Source: Nonlabens sp. (GTDB lineage: Bacteria > Bacteroidota > Bacteroidia > Flavobacteriales > Flavobacteriaceae). Taken from it: a stretch of 5,065 nt of DNA. Below the pieces are notes generated by a model that worked only from the letters and a program-made list of their open reading frames with translations, made no database searches and had not been told where the DNA came from. How positions within the stretch are numbered: position 1 is the stretch's first letter; every line of letters starts with the position of its first letter. Below, piece after piece: positions 1 to 5,065 of the stretch. The translations under genes and the position numbers were made by a program. Location: the NCBI GenBank assembly GCA_030731685.1, contig JANQTO010000179.1, forward strand, positions 1-5,065. Reading direction: 5' to 3'.

Positions 1-223
1 TAAGGTGTGAGCTTTGAGCCGTCATCCATCAACTGTTAGTGGATTATATTTCTATCAAGCGATTTACCCTTATCAAACCATGTCGAGAGATAGTCGCGAC
101 GTTGTTTGATTTGCAAGTTTTTATGGCTACGAGTTCAGAGTTTTTAGGCTAAGAATTTTGAGAAGGAATAGTGTCTTTTTTCTAATCTCCCATTTCTAAT
201 TTCTCTTATACCGTAATAATGGA
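1..223. other. Intergenic stretch with no supported gene
   Basis: This AT-rich region lies downstream of the deoxynucleoside kinase. I see no RNA gene, no convincing hairpin terminator and no complete ORF. Positions 181-206 contain imperfect TCTAAT/TTTCTAAT repeats of low complexity. A minus-strand open frame at 36-134 reads like protein but has no ATG start; it is described in the findings. The stretch may separate the minus-strand operon from whatever lies to the left. Confidence 0.5.
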
Positions 224-841
224 TTAATTAAAAAGCCCGCTCAATTCTGCGTCTATTCTATTGATGATGTTCCCTAAGTCTTCAGGATTATTTACAAAAT
301 CTATATCGTCTACATCTACAATCAGTAGATTTCCTTTATCATATCCATGTATCCAGCCTTCATAACGCTCGTTCAAACGGCTTAAGTAATCTATAGAAAT
401 ACTATTCTCATAATCACGACCGCGGCTGTGAATTTGTTTTACCAAGTTAGGAATAGAGCTGCGTAAGTAAATAAGTAAATCTGGTGCTGAAACCAGATTC
501 TCCATAAGATTAAACAACGAGCTATAATTGCTAAAATCACGCTGAGAAAGTAAGCCCATAGCATGCAAGTTCGGTGCAAAAATATTTGCGTCCTCGTATA
601 TGGTACGGTCCTGAATAATTTTTTTACCGCTTTCACGTATTTCCAGCACCTGACGGAAACGGCTATTCAAGAAATAAACTTGCAGGTTAAATGACCAGCG
701 TTCCATGTCCTGATAGAAATCTTCTAAGTAAGGATTTTCTAAAACATCCTCAAACTGCGGTGACCAGCGGTAGTGTTTTGCGAGTAATGTGGTGAGCGTG
801 GTTTTCCCAGCGCCTATGTTTCCGGCTACAGCTATGTGCAT
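224..841 (-). CDS. Deoxynucleoside kinase (dCK/dGK/dAK family)
   Basis: This 205-residue cytosolic enzyme should transfer the gamma-phosphate of ATP (or another NTP) to the 5'-hydroxyl of a deoxynucleoside, the first step of deoxynucleoside salvage. Seen in the sequence: a Walker A P-loop GNIGAGKTT at residues 7-15; an acidic substrate-side segment with NPYLEDFY at 36-43; a DRT motif at 78-80, where the family usually has D/E-R-S; and the arginine-rich LID RGRDYE at 140-145, matching the family pattern RxRxxE. The length is normal for bacterial members. Substrate preference (dA, dG, dC or T) cannot be read with confidence; flavobacterial members of this family often favour purine deoxynucleosides, especially deoxyadenosine. 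The ATG at 841 sits directly before the P-loop strand, as expected. It begins 2 nt after the stop of the upstream exported-protein gene, which suggests translational coupling and one transcript. No intrinsic terminator is visible after the stop. Confidence 0.93.
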   Translation of the reverse strand: MHIAVAGNIGAGKTTLTTLLAKHYRWSPQFEDVLENPYLEDFYQDMERWSFNLQVYFLNSRFRQVLEIRESGKKIIQDRTIYEDANIFAPNLHAMGLLSQRDFSNYSSLFNLMENLVSAPDLLIYLRSSIPNLVKQIHSRGRDYENSISIDYLSRLNERYEGWIHGYDKGNLLIVDVDDIDFVNNPEDLGNIINRIDAELSGLFN

Positions 842-843
842 TC

Positions 844-1671
844 TTAGTTGTTCAGTAGGTTAGTATCGTAAACGCTTATGCGATTGCGGCTGTAAATATA
901 AAGTTTTCCCGCTTTTAGATAAAGGGATTCGGGTGTGTTTTGACTACTAATTAAAGCGTCTGGTATATTTGATGTGCTGTACGTTGGTAAAAACCCAGCA
1001 TTTTTTCCTTGCTGCCATATAGATAACGTGTCTGTTGTTAGGATGACCAGTTGTTTGAAAGAGGTTGCTACGAGTTGTATGTCAGCTTTTTCTAAGGTAT
1101 TAGTGACACTACCATAACTATTAAAAGTAACTAATTCGGCAGCGGTTTGTAGGTGGCAAAAGTTGTATGTGCTCACCATGCGCTTTACGGGCAAGGCAAT
1201 ACTTTTCAAATAAGGTAAAAACCTGTTGTTTCCATAATCATAGCGTTCCAGCCGCTGCTCGTCTAGATTGAAAAGCCAAAGTTGTTGCTCACCAGCCACT
1301 CCTGCATATTGTATATAGCGATACGGTTCTAGTTCGTTAAGATTGATGCGCTGCGTTTCGTTGAGCCTGTTATCTATAAAAACGACAGTCTGACTTTCTT
1401 TGTAAAAAAGCATGGCATTCATAGGATTTATAAGATCCACACTGGTGAGCTCTCCAAGCAGGATGTCATAAAACTGCAGTGTTTGTGAGCTGCTTTTTTT
1501 ATAAAAGACATTATCGGTACTGTAGAATAAGGTACCTGCTTCGTCCACACCATAAAAATGGTCTGCGGCTAGCGGTATGGTTTTTTCAAAAGTGAGCGTG
1601 AGGTCTTTAACAGGCTGCTGGGCCTTAGCGTTTAGCAAAAATAAAAGTAAGAAAACAATAAACAACCTCAT
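844..1671 (-). CDS. Exported protein of unknown function, possibly beta-propeller-like
   Basis: This is a 275-residue protein from the ATG at 1671. A TTG at 1689 would add six residues, but the ATG is preferred because it places Met-Arg directly before the hydrophobic stretch. Residues 3-14 form a signal-peptide core, followed by AKA at 15-17 and probable cleavage near residue 17, so the protein should leave the cytoplasm. The mature part is rich in short beta-strand-like segments with aromatic and aspartate turns (GTLFYSTDN 46-54, LINPMNAMLFY 80-90, VVFIDNRLNE 96-105, LWLFNLDEQRLERYDY 131-146, KLYIYSRNRISVYD 256-269). This resembles a WD/NHL-like propeller, but that fold is inference. The pattern NPMxxMLFYKxxxTVVFIDNRLNE looks familiar from conserved flavobacterial hypothetical proteins; I know no function. 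It follows the response regulator after 51 nt and ends 2 nt before the deoxynucleoside kinase. No catalytic motif was recognised. Confidence 0.8.
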   Translation of the reverse strand: MRLFIVFLLLFLLNAKAQQPVKDLTLTFEKTIPLAADHFYGVDEAGTLFYSTDNVFYKKSSSQTLQFYDILLGELTSVDLINPMNAMLFYKESQTVVFIDNRLNETQRINLNELEPYRYIQYAGVAGEQQLWLFNLDEQRLERYDYGNNRFLPYLKSIALPVKRMVSTYNFCHLQTAAELVTFNSYGSVTNTLEKADIQLVATSFKQLVILTTDTLSIWQQGKNAGFLPTYSTSNIPDALISSQNTPESLYLKAGKLYIYSRNRISVYDTNLLNN

Positions 1672-1722
1672 TGTTGAAAGGTAGTACAAACCGTAAAGAT
1701 GTAATACAGGGAATCGTTAAAA

Positions 1723-2409
1723 TTAAGGCGCAATCAATTTATATCCATAACCACGCACGTTTACAATCTCTATGCGCGAGTCCTGTGTTAGTTTTTTACG
1801 CAGTTTAGTGATAAATACATCCATGCTGCGTCCTGTAAAAAAGTCGTCGTTACCCCATAATTTTTTGAGAATAAAACTCCTGTCTAATACTGTGTTCTTT
1901 TTAAGGATAAGATTATATAGCAAGTGCGCCTCTCGATGCGTGAGTGTTATTTCTGGTTCATCTTTATAAGAAAGTTTTTGCTGGGGAAAATTAAAGGTAT
2001 AATCACCTAATGTATGTATAGCTTCGCTACTTTGAACGCTTTGTCGTTGCAATAGGTTGTTTATACGCACGATAAGCTCTTCCATAGAAAACGGTTTTTT
2101 AAGGTAATCGTTACCGCCTATATGAAAACCTTCAAGGACATCTTCGGTCTGTGATTTTGCGGTGAGAAATATAATGGGAATGGTATCATTTTCTTCCCGT
2201 ATTTTTTTTGCTAGAGAGAAACCATCTAGCAGTGGCATCATTACATCTAATACTAAAATATCTGGTTTAATTTCGCGAAATTTCTCGTAAGCAATAGCAC
2301 CGTTAAGCACATGTGTCACTTTAAAATTACGTATTTCTAGACTTTCAGACACTATTTGTCCCAGTGCAGGTTCGTCTTCGGCGAGTAGAATGTGGTAGGT
2401 GTTATGCAT
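1723..2409 (-). CDS. OmpR/PhoB-family DNA-binding response regulator
   Basis: This 228-residue cytosolic transcription factor should be phosphorylated by the kinase encoded just upstream. The receiver domain (about 5-120) has the acidic pocket E11/D12, the phospho-acceptor D55 in VLDVMMP, the switch residue T83 in FLTAK and the conserved lysine K105 in DYLKKPF, so all key residues are present. After a linker, the C-terminal winged-helix domain (about 133-227) contains THREAHLL at 157-164, a recognition-helix segment SMDVFITKLRKKL at 195-207 and the wing RGYGYKL at 219-225. It resembles the RprY-type regulators of Bacteroidota, though I would not assign that name. The ATG overlaps the kinase stop in ATGCATAA, an 8-nt overlap that implies coupled translation. 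Family members commonly bind direct repeats as dimers with about 10-11 bp periodicity, which fits the TTAAC array upstream of the kinase; that target is inference. Residues 43-47 are encoded across a small palindrome at 2269-2282. Confidence 0.95.
   Translation of the reverse strand: MHNTYHILLAEDEPALGQIVSESLEIRNFKVTHVLNGAIAYEKFREIKPDILVLDVMMPLLDGFSLAKKIREENDTIPIIFLTAKSQTEDVLEGFHIGGNDYLKKPFSMEELIVRINNLLQRQSVQSSEAIHTLGDYTFNFPQQKLSYKDEPEITLTHREAHLLYNLILKKNTVLDRSFILKKLWGNDDFFTGRSMDVFITKLRKKLTQDSRIEIVNVRGYGYKLIAP
2269..2282. repeat. 14-bp palindrome sharing the TTTCGCGAAA core
   Basis: AATTTCGCGAAATT is a perfect palindrome inside the response regulator gene, encoding most of KFREI (residues 43-47). 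Its central 10 bp are identical to the centre of the longer palindrome at 4106-4125. It may be a shorter instance of the same genome-wide motif or chance, since it lies in an ordinary receiver-domain segment. Confidence 0.45.
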
Positions 2410-3949
2410 GTGGTAAGGTTATATTAAATGAGGTATGTGGTCGGGTTTGCAGCTGTATGGTTCCTGAATGTTTTTCAATGATAGAACGTGTGTAATAAAG
2501 CCCTATACCGTGACCTTTTACATTATGGGTGTTTCCCTGTGGTACGCGATAGAATTTATCAAAAACAAGCTTTTCCTGCACGCCCTTAAGCGACGTGCCA
2601 CTGTCTGCAACAGCGATGAGAGCTGTTTTTTGGGAATTTGTAAGCGATAGTGTTATACGGTCGCCGCCATATTTGATAGCATTGTCGACCAGGTTGCAAA
2701 GCGCGTTTTCTAGGTGAAAGGAATCAGCCATGATGGTGATACTATTTTCTGGAAGCGCCACGATTATCTCTTTATCGTTACTATCTGGAAATCTTGATTT
2801 CACGGTTTGTAGCAATTTGTTGAGGTCTACTTCAGTATACTGCAATGAAAGCGAGCCTTGGTCTATGGTTGCTGTCTCTAGAAGCTTTTCAACCATGCCA
2901 TTGAGCTTTACAAGCTGGTCGCGACCCATGTTAAGGTAGCGGTCTGTCTTTTCTAAGTCACCTTGCTTCGTAAAATGCTGTAAGCCTTCTAGCGCTGCAC
3001 TAGCAGTGGCAATAGGCGTTTTAAATTCATGGGTTATGTTAGAGATAAGGTCGTTTTTCATCTCGCTCAACGTTTTTTGTTTGCGTATAATATCGAGCAA
3101 GTAAAACATGCAGAATATAACAGTAGCGATAAGAACCAGCGATAGCAGTATGCTCGTTAAGTTGCGTTTGAGCAAGGTTTTTCCGGAACCTGCAAATGCT
3201 AGCTGTAGGTTGCTGTTTGCTGACAGTAGTTTAGCATTTGCATACAAACTGTCTGTGGGAACTTCAACTGCTCGATGCACGTAGCTCGTGTCGTTATTTT
3301 TAAAGTTGAGGGCGTAGTCTATTTTTATACTGCGGTCCTTAAGACGTAACAACAATAAACTATCCAGCGTTTCTAGATTTATCTTGTTAGACGATATGGA
3401 TAGCATGATGCGGTTTGTAAGTGCCTTTAAACTTGTGGTGTTACCATTATCCTCAAACTCTACATTTTCTATGGTAAATCTAGATTTTACCGTATCCTCG
3501 CTTATTTCTAGCCTGCGAGTCTCTTTTTGCTCCCGTATCATTTCTGGGCGTTTAAGTTCTATGGAACCTATCTCTTCCATATTAAAGTTTGATAATGTAT
3601 CTAGTTGAATACCACGTGTCACTTTAGTACCTTCTATAACCATGTTTTGGTTGTACTTGAGGTCGCCGTAAACATCGCGCTTACCCATTTCCATTTGGGC
3701 TATGATGTCGCCAAATTTTTGTTCTAGGTTCCAGTTTGGGTCCTCTTGAACGATACTCATCGTGTTCTTTTTAGCTTTGATGGTAAAGTAATCCTCAACA
3801 CTTTGGTCCAGCATGCCTTGCAAGTCTGCATGGAGCTGGCGTTCACTTTCCTGATAGTTTTTATAATGCCAGTAACCTTGAATGGAAAGGGTCACGAGTA
3901 TAACGATACTGATGAGATAAAGCAGTAGTCTGTACTTTTTTTCGTTCAT
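2402..3949 (-). CDS. Membrane sensor histidine kinase
   Basis: This is a 515-residue inner-membrane kinase from the ATG at 3949. Another in-frame ATG at 4000 would add 17 residues; I prefer 3949 because MNEKKYR then directly precedes the first membrane segment and the TTAAC array stays non-coding. Order of parts: TM1 about 7-26; extracytoplasmic sensor about 28-263; TM2 about 266-288; dimerisation and phospho-acceptor helix with H307 in SNITHEFKTP; then the ATPase domain with N-box NLVDNAIKY (419-427, N423), F-box VFDKFYR (462-468) and G2 box GHGIGL (479-484). No HAMP domain fits between TM2 and H307. The G1 box reads DSGTS at 449-453, retaining the key Asp but losing the usual second glycine. 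The sensor begins with a likely amphipathic helix (about 30-60), seen in many Bacteroidota kinases, and I recognise no named ligand domain. It is encoded with its regulator and lies divergent to a GLPGLI gene, suggesting it senses an envelope signal. Confidence 0.94.
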   Translation of the reverse strand: MNEKKYRLLLYLISIVILVTLSIQGYWHYKNYQESERQLHADLQGMLDQSVEDYFTIKAKKNTMSIVQEDPNWNLEQKFGDIIAQMEMGKRDVYGDLKYNQNMVIEGTKVTRGIQLDTLSNFNMEEIGSIELKRPEMIREQKETRRLEISEDTVKSRFTIENVEFEDNGNTTSLKALTNRIMLSISSNKINLETLDSLLLLRLKDRSIKIDYALNFKNNDTSYVHRAVEVPTDSLYANAKLLSANSNLQLAFAGSGKTLLKRNLTSILLSLVLIATVIFCMFYLLDIIRKQKTLSEMKNDLISNITHEFKTPIATASAALEGLQHFTKQGDLEKTDRYLNMGRDQLVKLNGMVEKLLETATIDQGSLSLQYTEVDLNKLLQTVKSRFPDSNDKEIIVALPENSITIMADSFHLENALCNLVDNAIKYGGDRITLSLTNSQKTALIAVADSGTSLKGVQEKLVFDKFYRVPQGNTHNVKGHGIGLYYTRSIIEKHSGTIQLQTRPHTSFNITLPHA

Positions 3950-3963
3950 AAGGTAAAGGTGCG

Positions 3964-3993
3964 CAATAATACCGTGATAATAAATGCGGTTAA
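3964..3993 (-). promoter_or_regulatory. Possible weak Bacteroidota promoter for the kinase operon
   Basis: On the minus strand, TATTATTG (plus-strand 3964-3971) matches 7 of 8 positions of the Bacteroidota -7 consensus TAnnTTTG. Nineteen bases upstream is TTA (3991-3993) where TTG is expected for the -33 element. Transcription would begin near 3957, leaving a very short leader before the ATG at 3949. The -33 position falls in the first TTAAC box, so a protein bound there could affect initiation. This is a weak match in AT-rich DNA. Confidence 0.25.
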
Positions 3994-4027
3994 CACACAT
4001 TAACGCTCATTAACCGCCTTGATTAAC
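3986..4027. promoter_or_regulatory. Phased TTAAC repeat array with inverted repeat, putative operator
   Basis: TTAAC occurs at 3990, 4000 and 4010, exactly one helical turn (10 bp) apart, and again at 4023. The first two units are similar over the full 10 bp (TTAACACACA and TTAACGCTCA). The outer parts also form a perfect 8-bp inverted repeat, GCGGTTAA at 3986-3993 and TTAACCGC at 4010-4017, separated by 16 bp. The array lies in the middle of the 117-bp divergent region, about 40-77 bp upstream of the GLPGLI start and 41-78 bp from the kinase start. OmpR-family regulators commonly bind direct repeats of this spacing, and one is encoded in the adjacent operon. Binding is inferred, not shown. 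Confidence 0.5.
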
Positions 4028-4044
4028 TGTTTGTTGCATATTTG
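4019..4044 (+). promoter_or_regulatory. Possible promoter for the GLPGLI gene
   Basis: CATATTTG at 4037-4044 matches 7 of 8 positions of the Bacteroidota -7 consensus TAnnTTTG. The nearest TTG upstream is at 4019-4021, giving a 15-nt spacer instead of the usual 19 or so. The weak -33 region lies between the third and fourth TTAAC boxes, which would suit dependence on an activator. Transcription would start near 4051, giving a leader of about 16 nt with no Shine-Dalgarno sequence, as is normal in this phylum. Confidence 0.3.
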
Positions 4045-4066
4045 TTAGAACCAAACTTTTAATCTC

Positions 4067-4930
4067 ATGAAAAATTTTACAAGAACTTTAGTGGTTTTTA
4101 TATGTTTCGCTTTCGCGAAAGCGAACACCGCACAAGCCCAGTCACAAATAAAAGGCATCGCAACTTATCAATCTCTTACCAAGTTTAATATGCCCAAGGA
4201 TACCACCATGGAAAAACGCGCCGAAAGTGACCCGATGGTGCGACAGATAATGGAGCAATTGCAAAAGGGCAGCACAAATGAGTACCAACTATTCTTCACA
4301 GCTGCAGAATCTTCCTATGGCAAAATGCAGGAGCTCGCAAAACCCGAGGCCAAAAAAGATGGTATCTCCATTTCTTTCAGCGCCAGCGATGGTCTGGGTT
4401 CAACGATATACAAGGATATAGCTCAAGCGAAATACATCAAACAGGGAAATATTATGGGCAAGGATTTTGTCATTGAAGGTGATTTACAAACATATTCGTG
4501 GGAATTACAAAGTGAATCTAAAAAAATAGGACAGTACACCTGTTACAAAGCGACCTATAAGCCTGTAAAAAAACCAGCTGAAGAAGAAGATAAAAAAGAA
4601 AACGAAGCTCCCAAAGGGCTACTTGCCAGCATGCCCGAACGCGACAACACCATAACTGCCTGGTACACCCCAGAACTCGCCGTAAGCAATGGTCCAGGTG
4701 AATATCACGGCTTGCCAGGCCTTATACTAGAGATAAATAGCGCTGATACTACTATACTTTGTTCAAGCATAGAAATGAACCCGAGTAAGGGCTTTGAAAT
4801 CAAGAAGCCTAAAGAAGGAAAAAGGGTTTCACAAGAGCAATTTGACGCCATTCAAAAAAAGAAAATGGAGGAGATGCAAGAGCGTCGTGGTGGCAAAAAT
4901 GGAGTGATTATCGAATCTTTTGGTAATTAA
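4067..4930 (+). CDS. GLPGLI family secreted protein
   Basis: This 287-residue protein belongs to the GLPGLI family (TIGR01200; Pfam Porph_ging), which is found in Bacteroidota and has no established biochemical function. The signature GPGEYHGLPGLILEI is at residues 209-223, preceded by the typical AWYTPELAVSN at 198-208. An upstream family-like segment runs from YSWEL (143-147) through KIGQYTCYKATY (153-164). Residues about 6-17 are a signal-peptide core, and AQA at 22-24 suggests cleavage near residue 24, so it should be exported to the periplasm or outer membrane. C159 and C232 are the only cysteines in the mature part and could form a disulfide. A charged, probably flexible insert lies at about 165-183 (many E and K). 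The end is lysine- and glutamate-rich with an ERRGGKNG segment (272-279), like other members, so the gene appears complete. The ATG at 4067 gives a well-formed signal peptide. It is divergent from a two-component operon and followed by another probable exported-protein gene. Family members often sit beside TonB-dependent or carboxypeptidase-regulatory-like outer-membrane proteins. Confidence 0.94.
   Translation: MKNFTRTLVVFICFAFAKANTAQAQSQIKGIATYQSLTKFNMPKDTTMEKRAESDPMVRQIMEQLQKGSTNEYQLFFTAAESSYGKMQELAKPEAKKDGISISFSASDGLGSTIYKDIAQAKYIKQGNIMGKDFVIEGDLQTYSWELQSESKKIGQYTCYKATYKPVKKPAEEEDKKENEAPKGLLASMPERDNTITAWYTPELAVSNGPGEYHGLPGLILEINSADTTILCSSIEMNPSKGFEIKKPKEGKRVSQEQFDAIQKKKMEEMQERRGGKNGVIIESFGN
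4106..4125. repeat. 20-bp perfect palindrome inside the signal-peptide coding region
   Basis: TTCGCTTTCGCGAAAGCGAA is a perfect inverted repeat without spacer, centred between 4115 and 4116. It begins exactly at codon 14 of the GLPGLI gene and encodes most of FAFAKAN (residues 14-20), at the end of the signal-peptide core. Its 10-bp heart, TTTCGCGAAA, recurs at 2271-2280. I recall this kind of palindrome as highly repeated in some marine flavobacterial genomes such as Nonlabens and Dokdonia, but copy number cannot be judged from this window. Confidence 0.75.
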
Positions 4931-4966
4931 TGAAACTTTTAACTTTTTTTTCAGTCTAACGGTTGT

Positions 4967-4990
4967 GTAAACACATAATTTCGTGTTCAC
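4967..4990 (+). promoter_or_regulatory. Imperfect stem-loop between the GLPGLI gene and the next gene
   Basis: GTAAACAC (4967-4974) and GTGTTCAC (4983-4990) pair at 7 of 8 positions around an 8-base loop. No T-run follows, so it is not a classical intrinsic terminator. It could be a protein-binding dyad, an mRNA processing or stability element, or chance. TAATTTCG at 4976-4983 also resembles the Bacteroidota -7 element, but no TTG lies at a suitable distance. Confidence 0.25.
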
Positions 4991-5015
4991 TATTTGAATA
5001 TAAAAATTAAACAAA

Positions 5016-5065
5016 ATGAACAATATACTTAAGATAAGCGTTTTAGCAACGTTGTTTTTTTCCTT
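5016..5065 (+). CDS. Start of a probable exported protein (truncated by window end)
   Basis: Only 16 full codons are visible: MNNILKISVLATLFFS. An N-terminal lysine followed by a hydrophobic run looks like the start of a signal peptide or membrane anchor. The ATG is preceded by an A-rich leader (AAAAATTAAACAAA), the usual translation start context in Bacteroidota. It lies 85 nt after the GLPGLI stop on the same strand, so it may be co-transcribed. Genes next to GLPGLI proteins are often TonB-dependent or carboxypeptidase-regulatory-like outer-membrane proteins, or a second GLPGLI protein, but nothing visible here decides this. Confidence 0.7.
   Translation, partial: MNNILKISVLATLFFS

Noticed and set aside
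93..100. Short palindrome GTCGCGAC at 93-100 and GGTCGCGACC at 2917-2926
   Set aside because: They are short, differently placed (one intergenic, one inside the kinase gene) and have no further shared flanks.
439..636. Minus-strand open frame of 65 codons
   Set aside because: It lies wholly inside the deoxynucleoside kinase gene in another frame and shows no family motif.
1672..1689. TTG at 1689 as the start of the exported protein
   Set aside because: An ATG at 1671 gives a normal signal peptide without the extra six residues.
1772..1969. Plus-strand open frame of 65 codons
   Set aside because: It is antisense to the winged-helix part of the response regulator, which has strong family motifs on the other strand.
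2468..3928. Several plus-strand open frames (2468-2650, 2730-2939, 3384-3608, 3746-3928)
   Set aside because: All are antisense to the histidine kinase, whose motifs are intact; none shows an independent domain.
3950..4000. Upstream ATG at 4000 as the kinase start
   Set aside because: It would add 17 residues before the natural MNEKKYR membrane-anchor start and place the first TTAAC box in coding sequence. The later ATG gives a more typical N-terminus, though the upstream one cannot be excluded.
4053..4942. Shared 10-mer AAACTTTTAA at 4053-4062 and 4933-4942
   Set aside because: It is low-complexity, AT-rich sequence at different distances from the following genes, so chance is enough to explain it.
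4829..5023. Minus-strand open frame of 64 codons over the end of the GLPGLI gene and the following gap
   Set aside because: It overlaps a well-supported gene end and the next start; its residues mainly mirror AT-rich DNA and no motif is seen.

Overview
The window looks like the chromosome of a marine-type flavobacterium (Bacteroidota, family Flavobacteriaceae). Evidence is the AT-rich DNA, start codons without Shine-Dalgarno sequences, a GLPGLI-family secreted protein (a Bacteroidota-restricted family), a Bacteroidota-style HAMP-less histidine kinase with an OmpR-type partner, and a bacterial deoxynucleoside kinase. A 20-bp palindrome built on TTTCGCGAAA resembles repeats I remember from Nonlabens/Dokdonia-like genomes; that genus hint is recollection, not proof.

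Layout: positions 1-223 hold no gene I can support. From about 3949 down to 224, four genes lie head to tail on the minus strand: a membrane sensor histidine kinase (3949-2402), its OmpR/PhoB-type response regulator (2409-1723, overlapping the kinase by 8 nt), an exported protein of unknown function (1671-844), and a deoxynucleoside kinase (841-224, starting 2 nt after the previous stop). The short gaps (-8, 51 and 2 nt) and the lack of visible terminators suggest one transcript. On the plus strand, a 117-bp divergent intergenic region leads into a GLPGLI-family secreted protein (4067-4930). After 85 bp comes the first 50 bases of another probably exported protein (5016 to the window edge).

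How it may work together: the divergent region carries three TTAAC boxes exactly 10 bp apart, a fourth nearby, and an 8-bp perfect inverted repeat (GCGGTTAA/TTAACCGC). This is a plausible operator for an OmpR-family regulator. The simplest model is that the sensor detects an envelope or periplasmic signal with its roughly 235-residue extracytoplasmic domain, and the regulator controls both its own operon and the divergent GLPGLI gene with its downstream partner. The kinase for nucleoside salvage and the unknown exported protein appear to ride on the same operon; why they do is unclear.

Most genes belong to known families. The least understood parts are the GLPGLI protein, the unknown exported protein coupled to the nucleoside kinase, and the putative operator.
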